In this document: positions 1-4,960 of the stretch, one piece after another
Position numbering within the stretch: position 1 is the first letter of the stretch
Layout of the letters: each line of letters opens with the position of its first letter
Source: WHTB01 sp050699035
GTDB lineage: Bacteria; Actinomycetota; Actinomycetes; Propionibacteriales; Nocardioidaceae
Length of the DNA stretch: 8,048 nucleotides
Reading direction: 5' to 3'
NCBI GenBank assembly: GCA_050699035.1
Contig: JBOHDE010000183.1
Location: 1 to 8,048 of the forward strand
Position numbers and translations under genes: made by a program
Notes under the pieces: model-generated
Database searches by the model: none
The model's input: the letters and a program-made list of their open reading frames with translations, nothing else
What the model was told of the DNA's origin: nothing

Positions 1-48
1 CGCCTTGCGCAGCGCGACGCGCTCGGCGGACTCGGCGTACGGGTTCAC
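1..48 (-). CDS. Acyl-CoA dehydrogenase, N-terminal fragment (runs off left edge)
   Basis: Only the first 16 codons are visible, beginning with GTG at 48-46 and reading V-N-P-Y-A-E-S-A-E-R-V-A-L-R-K-A. The E-R-x-A-L-R-K pattern is typical of the first helix of the acyl-CoA dehydrogenase N-terminal domain. The start is well supported: a consensus AGGAGG lies 6 bases upstream, and the GTG overlaps the TGA stop of the carboxylase alpha gene as GTGA. In the similarly ordered M. tuberculosis locus, as I remember it, the gene after accA2 is fadE12, another acyl-CoA dehydrogenase. That gene order is the main reason for this call, because 16 residues alone cannot prove the family. It may work together with the other dehydrogenase in this operon (4960-3830). 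Confidence 0.72.
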   Translation of the reverse strand, partial: MNPYAESAERVALRKA

Positions 49-1988
49 GATTGACCTCCTGGGTCGGCTGGGTTCACGGCTGGGGTCACGACGGCGATGA
101 CGGCACCGGCCGTCACCTGCTCGCCGGCGGCGACGGCGAGGACGGTCACGACCCCGTCGTCGGGCGCATGCACGGTGTGCTGCATCTTCATCGCCTCGAG
201 CACGATGAGTACGTCGCCCCGCGCCACCGGCTCACCCTCGGCGACGCGTACGTCCACCACCGTGCCGGGCATCGCGGCCAACAGCGAGCCGGCGGCGACC
301 TGCTCGGCCGGGTCGGCGAACCGGGGTACCGGCTGCAGCCGCACCTGGTCGGCACCCGAGCCGACCCAGAACCCGTCGGCCTGCCGCGAGACCGGGAGCC
401 GGCGCCGGACGCCCGCGACGTCGAGCACCACCAGGTCGGGCTCGACGCTGACCACGTCGACGCCGTCGGCGACCAGCCGGTCCCGGACGCAGGAGTACGA
501 CGCGACCACCTCGGTGCCGCCGACCAGGAAGCGACGCGTCTGCTGCTGTGACGAGACGTTGCGCCATGCGGCCGGCACGCCGGGGAGCAGCCCCGAGTCG
601 TGGCGTCGGTGTTCGGCGTCGGCCAGCGCGGCCGCCAGGGCGGCGATCGGCCGGTCGGCGGGATCGGCCAGCGGGCGGGCCAGCTCGGTGAGCCGAGCGC
701 CGCCGAGGTACGACGTGTCGGCTCGACCGCCGAGGAAGTCGCGGTCCCTCAGGATGCGGACGAGCAGGTCGCGGTTGGTCAGCACGCCCTGCACCTCGGC
801 GCGGACCAGCGCTCCCGCCAGCGTGCGGGCCGCGGCGGCCCTGGTCGGCGCGTGCGCCACCACCTTCGCCAGCATGGCGTCGTAGTGCGTGCCGACCTCG
901 CTCCCCGTCTCGACACCACTGTCGACCCGCACCGGGCCGTCGATCGCGAACCGGTGCAGCGTGCCGCTCTGCGGCAGCCAGTCGGCGGCCGGGTCCTCGG
1001 CGTACAGCCGGACCTCGATCGCGTGCCCCGACGACGGCGGGGGCTCGCCCGCCAGCCGCGCACCCTCGGCGACCACCAGCTGCCGCTCGACCAGGTCGAC
1101 GCCGTGGACCAGCTCGGTAACCGGGTGCTCGACCTGCAGCCGGGTGTTCATCTCGAGGAAGAAGTACTCGCCGGACTCGGCGACGAGGAACTCCACCGTG
1201 CCCGCGCCTACGTACCCGATGGTCTCCGTGGCGCGCCGGGCGGAGGTCGCCAGCCGTCGGCGCAGGTCGTCACCGACGACCGGTGACGGCGACTCCTCGA
1301 CCACTTTCTGGTGCCGCCGCTGCACCGAACAGTCGCGCTCGGTGAACACCCACACGCCGCCATGTCGATCGGCGAGCACCTGCATCTCGATGTGCCGCCC
1401 GGTCTCGAGGTAGCGCTCACAGAACACCGTCGGGTCGCCGAACGCGGACTCCGCCTCCGCCCGCGCCTCGGCGAGCGCGGTCGGCAGGTCGGCGAGGTCG
1501 CGGACGACCCGCATGCCGCGGCCGCCACCACCCGCCGACGCCTTCACCAGCACCGGAAGGTCCGCGCCGGTCACCGCCGACGGGTCGAGCTGCTCCAGCA
1601 CCGGCACGCCGGCGTCCGCCATCAGCTTCTTGGCGTCGACCTTGGACCCCATCGAGGCGATCGCCTCGGCCGGCGGGCCGATCCACCGGATGCCGGACTC
1701 CTCAACCAGGGCAGCAAAATCGGACCGCTCGGACAGGAACCCGTAGCCCGGGTGGATCGCGTCGGCGCCGGCCCGGCGCGCCGCCGCCACGACCAGGTCA
1801 CCCCGCAGGTAGGTGTCGGCCGGTGCGTGGCCCGGCAACTGGACGGCCGCGTCGGCCTCGCGTACGAACGGTGCCTCGGCGTCGGCGTCACTGAACACGG
1901 CCACCGTCTCGATGCCCAGCTCGCGGCAGGTGCGGAACACCCGCCGGGCGATCTCACCCCGGTTGGCTACCAGCACACGTCGGATCAT
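45..1988 (-). CDS. Acyl-CoA carboxylase alpha subunit: biotin carboxylase plus biotin carrier (AccA2/MCC-alpha/AtuF type)
   Basis: A 647-residue protein that uses ATP and bicarbonate to carboxylate its own biotin and passes the carboxyl group to the beta subunit encoded just upstream. The biotin carboxylase domain opens at residues 1-17 (RRVLVANRGEIA) and contains HPGYGFLSE (79-87), the ATP-grasp glycine loop around K149 and G153-G156, and EMNTRLQVEHPVTE (279-292). E279, N281 and R283 match the catalytic E288/N290/R292 of E. coli AccC. A linker/BT-like region follows. The C-terminal biotinyl domain carries EAMKM at 598-602, with K601 the biotinylated lysine. The length fits MCC/GCC alpha subunits (about 650). 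I chose the ATG at 1988 because the family begins at this motif. The frame stays open upstream to 2264, but those residues are unlike the family; an ATG at 2033 is a weaker alternative. The stop overlaps the next start as GTGA. The symbol accA2 would rest on gene order only. Confidence 0.95.
   Translation of the reverse strand: MIRRVLVANRGEIARRVFRTCRELGIETVAVFSDADAEAPFVREADAAVQLPGHAPADTYLRGDLVVAAARRAGADAIHPGYGFLSERSDFAALVEESGIRWIGPPAEAIASMGSKVDAKKLMADAGVPVLEQLDPSAVTGADLPVLVKASAGGGGRGMRVVRDLADLPTALAEARAEAESAFGDPTVFCERYLETGRHIEMQVLADRHGGVWVFTERDCSVQRRHQKVVEESPSPVVGDDLRRRLATSARRATETIGYVGAGTVEFLVAESGEYFFLEMNTRLQVEHPVTELVHGVDLVERQLVVAEGARLAGEPPPSSGHAIEVRLYAEDPAADWLPQSGTLHRFAIDGPVRVDSGVETGSEVGTHYDAMLAKVVAHAPTRAAAARTLAGALVRAEVQGVLTNRDLLVRILRDRDFLGGRADTSYLGGARLTELARPLADPADRPIAALAAALADAEHRRHDSGLLPGVPAAWRNVSSQQQTRRFLVGGTEVVASYSCVRDRLVADGVDVVSVEPDLVVLDVAGVRRRLPVSRQADGFWVGSGADQVRLQPVPRFADPAEQVAAGSLLAAMPGTVVDVRVAEGEPVARGDVLIVLEAMKMQHTVHAPDDGVVTVLAVAAGEQVTAGAVIAVVTPAVNPADPGGQS
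55..60 (-). promoter_or_regulatory. Ribosome binding site of the left-edge acyl-CoA dehydrogenase
   Basis: The minus strand reads AGGAGG, a perfect Shine-Dalgarno core, 6 bases before the GTG at 48-46. It lies inside the last codons of the alpha subunit gene. It fixes the start of the fragmentary gene at the left edge and shows that this gene can recruit ribosomes itself as well as through the GTGA overlap. Confidence 0.75.
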
Positions 1989-2033
1989 CTGCCCCACCCG
2001 CCAGCCGCTGCGTGAGCGTGGCTGCCGCGCCAT

Positions 2034-2065
2034 GTCAAAGATTGCCCAATTGGGCGAAATTCGAC
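2034..2065. repeat. 32-bp palindromic repeat, degenerate copy
   Basis: This copy matches the perfect palindrome at 2086-2117 in 28 of 32 positions. The central 12 bases, GCCCAATTGGGC (2044-2055), are a perfect palindrome. The mismatches are at repeat positions 4, 7, 8 and 23, and they break the symmetry mostly in the plus-strand left half. It is AT-rich in its outer parts, unlike the surrounding GC-rich DNA. It lies 45 bases upstream of the alpha subunit start, and its edge contains TTGACA (2038-2033, minus strand). It could be a protein-binding operator, an mRNA hairpin, or one copy of a dispersed extragenic palindrome. Confidence 0.85.
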
Positions 2066-2085
2066 CCGGTCCCCGCCGGATCGAG

Positions 2086-2117
2086 GTCGAATTTTGCCCA
2101 ATTGGGCAAAATTCGAC
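2086..2117. repeat. Perfect 32-bp palindrome
   Basis: The half-site is GTCGAATTTTGCCCAA, followed directly by its exact reverse complement with no spacer; the centre lies between 2101 and 2102. It is the second member of a pair with 2034-2065, separated by 20 bases, with centres 52 bp apart (about five helical turns, so both would face the same side of the DNA). In RNA it could fold into a roughly 14-bp stem with an AAUU loop. There is no U-tract on either side, so it does not look like a classical intrinsic terminator. A perfect 32-bp palindrome is longer than most single repressor sites; two overlapping half-site pairs or a repeated genomic element are alternatives. Confidence 0.92.
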
Positions 2118-2172
2118 GTCCGGCGCGCGATCGCCAGTCGACGAAGGGACAGCGGCAGGTCCATGGGTCCCC

Positions 2173-3732
2173 TCACATCCGGAAGACGCCGAAGCCGTCG
2201 GCACCGCGGACCGGGGCGTTGTGCACCACCGACAGGCAGATGCCGAGTACCGTACGGGTGTCACGCGGGTCGATCACGCCGTCGTCGTAGACCATGCCGG
2301 ACAGGAAGAACGGCAGCGACTGCTCCTCGATCTGCTGCTCGACGTAGGCCCGCATCTGGGCGTCGCCGGCCTCGTCGTACGGCTGGCCCTTCGCCTCGGC
2401 GGCCTGCCGGGCGACGATCGACAGCACCCCGGCGAGCTGGGACGGCCCCATCACGGCCGCCTTGGCGCTCGGCCAGGTGAACAGGAACCGCGGGTCGTAC
2501 GCCCGACCGCACATGCCGTAGTTGCCGGCGCCGTACGACGCGCCCATCATGATCGACAGGTGCGGCACCGCGGAGTTGGAGACGGCGTTGATCATCTGTG
2601 CGCCGTGCTTGATGATCCCGCCCTGCTCGTACTCCGCACCCACCATGTAGCCGGTGGTGTTGTGCAGGAACAGCAGCGGCGTGTCGACCTGGTTCGCGAG
2701 CTGGATGAACTGCGCGGCCTTCTGCGACTCCGCGCTGAACAGCACGCCCTGGGCGTTGGCCAGGATCCCGATCGGGTAGCCGTGCAGGCGCGCCCAGCCG
2801 GTGACCAGACTGGGGCCGTACAGCGGCTTGAACTCGTCGAACGGCTCGTCCCCGCCGTCGACGACGCGCAGGATCACCTCGCGAGGGTCGAACGGCTGCC
2901 TCAGATCCTCGGGTACGACGTCGAGCAGCCCGTCGGCGTCGAGCACCGGGTCGGCGAAGCCCGGCCGGGGAGCCGGCCCGGCCCGGCGCCAGTTCAGTCG
3001 GGCCACGATCCGCCGGCCGGCCCGCAGCGCGTCCTGCTCGTCGACCGCGAGGTAGTCGGCCAGCCCGGAGCTGCGGGCGTGCATCTCCGCACCGCCGAGG
3101 GACTCGTCGTCCGACTCCTCGCCGGTCGCCATCTTGACCAGCGGCGGCCCGCCCAGGAACACCTTGGCCCGCTCCTTGACCATCACGACGTAGTCGCTCA
3201 TCCCGGGTACGTAGGCTCCGCCGGCCGTCGAGTTGCCGAACACCAGCGCGATGGTCGGGGTGCGTGCCGCGCTGGCCCGGGTCAGGTTGCGGAACATCGC
3301 GCCGCCGGGGATGAAGATGTCCTTCTGGCTGGGCAGGTCGGCGCCCCCCGACTCGACCAGGTTGATGGTGACCAGCTGGTTCTCGGCGGCGATCTGCGCG
3401 GCCCGGGCGACCTTCTTGAGCGTCCACGGGTTGCTCGCGCCGCCACGCACGGTCGGGTCGTTGCCGATGATCATGCACTCGACGCCCTCGACCACGCCGA
3501 TCCCGGTGACGACGCTCGCACCGACGGCGTAGTCGCTGCCCCAGCCGGCCAGCGGCGACAGCTCGAGGAACGGCGCATCCTGGTCGAGCAGCAGCTCGAT
3601 CCGCTCGCGCACCAGCAGCTTGCCGCGCTTGCGGTGCCGCTCGACGTACTTCTCGCCGCCGCCCGCCACCGCCTTGGCGTGCTCGGCCGCCAGCGCCTCC
3701 AGCTTGTCCAGCATCGCCGCCCGGTTGCTCAC
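2173..3732 (-). CDS. Acyl-CoA carboxylase carboxyltransferase (beta) subunit, AccD2/GCC/MCC-like
   Basis: A 519-residue carboxyltransferase of the crotonase-fold ACC family. It transfers the carboxyl group from biotin on the alpha subunit to an acyl-CoA. The N-terminal half shows FGNSTAGGAYVPGMSDY (165-181) and FLGGPPLVKMATGEE (192-206). The C-terminal half shows FLHNTTGYMVGAEYEQGGI (355-373) and MMGASYGAGNYGMCGRAYDPRF (395-416), the glycine-rich oxyanion loops for acyl-CoA and biotin. The overall layout is that of MCC/GCC beta subunits, not of propionyl-CoA carboxylase. Several spots differ from classic MCC as I remember it: SGLADYLAVDEQDAL (222-236) and MGPSQLAGVL (428-437). The start is GTG at 3732, with AGGGGG seven bases upstream; an ATG at 3714 is a weaker alternative. 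The frame stays open to 4050, but that is antisense-free read-through across the dehydrogenase gene and not part of the protein. The symbol accD2 would rest on gene order only. Confidence 0.95.
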   Translation of the reverse strand: MSNRAAMLDKLEALAAEHAKAVAGGGEKYVERHRKRGKLLVRERIELLLDQDAPFLELSPLAGWGSDYAVGASVVTGIGVVEGVECMIIGNDPTVRGGASNPWTLKKVARAAQIAAENQLVTINLVESGGADLPSQKDIFIPGGAMFRNLTRASAARTPTIALVFGNSTAGGAYVPGMSDYVVMVKERAKVFLGGPPLVKMATGEESDDESLGGAEMHARSSGLADYLAVDEQDALRAGRRIVARLNWRRAGPAPRPGFADPVLDADGLLDVVPEDLRQPFDPREVILRVVDGGDEPFDEFKPLYGPSLVTGWARLHGYPIGILANAQGVLFSAESQKAAQFIQLANQVDTPLLFLHNTTGYMVGAEYEQGGIIKHGAQMINAVSNSAVPHLSIMMGASYGAGNYGMCGRAYDPRFLFTWPSAKAAVMGPSQLAGVLSIVARQAAEAKGQPYDEAGDAQMRAYVEQQIEEQSLPFFLSGMVYDDGVIDPRDTRTVLGICLSVVHNAPVRGADGFGVFRM

Positions 3733-3739
3733 CTCACCA

Positions 3740-3745
3740 CCCCCT
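3740..3745 (-). promoter_or_regulatory. Ribosome binding site of the carboxyltransferase gene
   Basis: The minus strand reads AGGGGG, seven bases before the GTG at 3732-3730. It supports the GTG start over the internal ATG at 3714. It lies 12 bases downstream (in the mRNA) of the long hairpin at 3814-3758, so folding of that hairpin would leave it exposed just outside the stem. Confidence 0.55.
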
Positions 3746-3757
3746 GCCCCGCCCCGG

Positions 3758-3814
3758 TGAGTGTGACGTTTTCGACGCGACACGCTGGCGTGTCTTTCGA
3801 AAACGTCACACTCA
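3758..3814. repeat. 57-base long-stem inverted repeat (hairpin)
   Basis: The outer arms are 18 bases each and perfectly complementary: TGAGTGTGACGTTTTCGA at 3758-3775 and its reverse complement at 3797-3814. Inside them lies a second perfect pair, GACACGC (3779-3785) with GCGTGTC (3788-3794), around a two-base tip. Only a small asymmetric bulge (3776-3778 against 3795-3796) separates the two stems, so about 25 base pairs can form. There is no T-tract after either arm, so it is not a typical intrinsic terminator, although it could pause or process the transcript. It fills most of the gap between the dehydrogenase stop and the carboxyltransferase start. The clean symmetry suggests an extragenic palindromic element that may recur in the genome. 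Confidence 0.92.
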
Positions 3815-3829
3815 ACGGGAGGGTCGCGG

Positions 3830-4960
3830 TCATGAGGTGTATCCGAGGAGTCGGGCCGACAGGTCGGTGAGGACCTCGGTGGCGCCGCCGCCGATGCCCA
3901 GGATCTTGGCGTCGCGGTAGTGCCGCTCCACCTCGGCGCCGCGCATATAACCCGCGCCGCCGTGCAGCTGCACCGCCTTGTCGACCACGAAGTCGCAGGC
4001 CTCGACCGCGGTGTTCTTGGCCAGGCAGGCCTCGAGGACCGGCTGCTCACCGTCGGCGTAGCGCCGCGCCACGTCGTGCACGTAGACCCGGGCGACCTCG
4101 ATCCGCCGGTGCATCTCGACCAGCTGGTGGCGCACGGCCTGCCGGCTCAGCAGCGGGCGCCCGAACGTCGAGCGGTCACGCGTGTAGGCAACGGTGAGGT
4201 CGAGGCTGCGCCGCGCGATGCCGTACGCATGCACCGCGAGCCCGAGCCGCTCACCGACGAAGTGCCGCGCCAGCGCGGTGAACCCCGACCCCTCGGCGCC
4301 GACCAGCTGCGACACCGGCACGCGGACGTCGACGAAGCTCAGCTCGGCCGTGTCGGAGCAGAGCCAGCCCATCGTTTCGAGGCGGCGGGCTGTGAGGCCC
4401 GGCGACCCCTTGTCGACCACCAGCAGCGACACCCCCGCCTGACCCGGCTCGCCGGTGCGCACCGCCGTCGTCACGAAGTCGGCCCGGTCGCCGGAGGTGA
4501 TGAACGTCTTGGACCCGTTGACGACGTAGTGCTCGCCGTCGCGACGGGCCGTCGTGCGCAGCGCCGCCACGTCGGACCCCCCGCCCGGCTCGGTCACGGC
4601 GAGCGCGCCGATCGCCTCACCGGCGAGGGTCGGGCGCACGTAGCGGTCCACCAGCGCGGTGTCGCCGGACGAGGCGAGGTGCGGCACCGCGATGCCGGAC
4701 GTGAACAGCGCCGCCAGCAGACCCGACGACGCACCGGCCGAGCAGAACGCCTCGGTCATCTCCACCACGTCGGTGTAGTCGCCGCCGGCACCACCGACGC
4801 CCTCCGGGAAGCCGACTCCGAGCAGCCCGAGCTTGGCGGCCGACAGATGCAGCGACCGTGGCACCTCGCCGGCTCGCTCCCAGTTGTCGAGGTGGTCGAC
4901 GACCTCGCTCCGGACGAACCGGGTCGCCGTCTCGCGCAGCGCCCGTTTCTCCACACTCAC
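3830..4960 (-). CDS. Acyl-CoA dehydrogenase (FadE13-like, IVD/LCAD-type catalytic base)
   Basis: A 376-residue FAD enzyme that would introduce the alpha,beta double bond into an acyl-CoA, creating the enoyl-CoA that an MCC/GCC-type carboxylase acts on. The family landmarks are in order: AVTEPGGGSD (121-130) and NGSKTFITSG (148-157) for FAD and substrate contacts; RDRSTFGRPL (261-270); and QLHGGAGYMRG (331-341) for the FAD diphosphates. The usual C-terminal Y-E-G-T glutamate is absent: the motif reads IGGGATE (356-362). Instead, E237 in GERLG sits where isovaleryl-CoA and long-chain dehydrogenases keep their catalytic glutamate, so the enzyme is probably active. The start is GTG at 4960, with GGAGG seven bases upstream and a GTGA overlap with the AtuA stop; a second GTG at 4956 is possible. 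The substrate is probably branched, by context. Confidence 0.94.
   Translation of the reverse strand: MSVEKRALRETATRFVRSEVVDHLDNWERAGEVPRSLHLSAAKLGLLGVGFPEGVGGAGGDYTDVVEMTEAFCSAGASSGLLAALFTSGIAVPHLASSGDTALVDRYVRPTLAGEAIGALAVTEPGGGSDVAALRTTARRDGEHYVVNGSKTFITSGDRADFVTTAVRTGEPGQAGVSLLVVDKGSPGLTARRLETMGWLCSDTAELSFVDVRVPVSQLVGAEGSGFTALARHFVGERLGLAVHAYGIARRSLDLTVAYTRDRSTFGRPLLSRQAVRHQLVEMHRRIEVARVYVHDVARRYADGEQPVLEACLAKNTAVEACDFVVDKAVQLHGGAGYMRGAEVERHYRDAKILGIGGGATEVLTDLSARLLGYTS

Larger units (their letters stand above)
1985..2176 (-). other. Candidate small coupling ORF bridging beta and alpha genes (63 codons)
   Basis: The 184-base gap between the carboxylase genes is spanned exactly by one open frame. 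Its GTG (2176-2174) overlaps the beta TGA as GTGA, and its TGA (1987-1985) overlaps the alpha ATG as ATGA. An internal ATG at 2164 has a better Shine-Dalgarno (AGGGGA, four bases before). The predicted peptide has no recognisable domain, and its C-terminal part is rich in H, A and G. The two 32-bp palindromes fall inside it but in different reading frames (centre spacing 52 bases, not a multiple of three). They therefore encode different residues, which argues that the repeat acts as DNA or RNA, not as protein. It could be a leader-like coupling frame, or chance. I do not claim it is a functional gene. Confidence 0.25.
3729..3833 (-). other. Candidate small coupling ORF bridging dehydrogenase and beta genes (34 codons)
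   Basis: A 34-codon frame fills the 97-base gap. Its ATG (3833-3831) overlaps the dehydrogenase TGA as ATGA, and its TGA (3731-3729) overlaps the carboxyltransferase GTG as GTGA. I translated it base by base: it begins M-T-A-T-L-P-L-S-V-T-F-S-K and ends G-Q-G-V-V-R, with no internal stop. No domain is recognisable, and most of it (the part coding for SVTF to VTLT) is simply the two arms and loop of the hairpin at 3758-3814. It may serve only to carry ribosomes through the hairpin to the next gene, or be accidental. I do not claim a functional peptide. Confidence 0.22.

Noticed and set aside
2010..2038. TTGACA on the minus strand (2038-2033) as a -35 box of an internal promoter for the alpha gene
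   Set aside because: At 17-18 bases spacing the -10 region reads TCACGC or CACGCA, with no match to TANNNT. Part of the hexamer is the palindrome edge. It remains possible but unsupported as a promoter.
2145..2173. AGGGAC ... GTCCCCT inverted repeat after the beta subunit stop as a terminator
   Set aside because: The stem is six bases with a mismatch or bulge, the loop is long, and there is no T-tract. It lies within a gap where the operon appears to continue.
1989..2264. N-terminal extension of the alpha subunit upstream of 1988 in the same frame
   Set aside because: The added residues include the palindrome-encoded stretch and part of the beta gene's 3' end in another frame. Biotin carboxylases begin at the RRVLVANRGEIA motif, and the ATG at 1988 sits in an ATGA junction.
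3758..3814. The long hairpin as a classical rho-independent terminator
   Set aside because: The stem is strong, but neither side is followed by a run of T. In the transcription direction it is followed by a G-rich stretch and a ribosome site.
1813..3870. A 685-codon open frame on the plus strand, antisense to the alpha and beta subunit genes
   Set aside because: Its translation is low-complexity, rich in H, R, G and D, with no family motif. It is the antisense shadow of two strongly supported carboxylase genes, a common effect of very high GC third positions.
3733..4050. N-terminal extension of the carboxyltransferase upstream of 3732
   Set aside because: It would overlap the dehydrogenase gene by over 200 bases and run through the hairpin, and it has no similarity to the family N-terminus. 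The GTG at 3732 has its own ribosome site.
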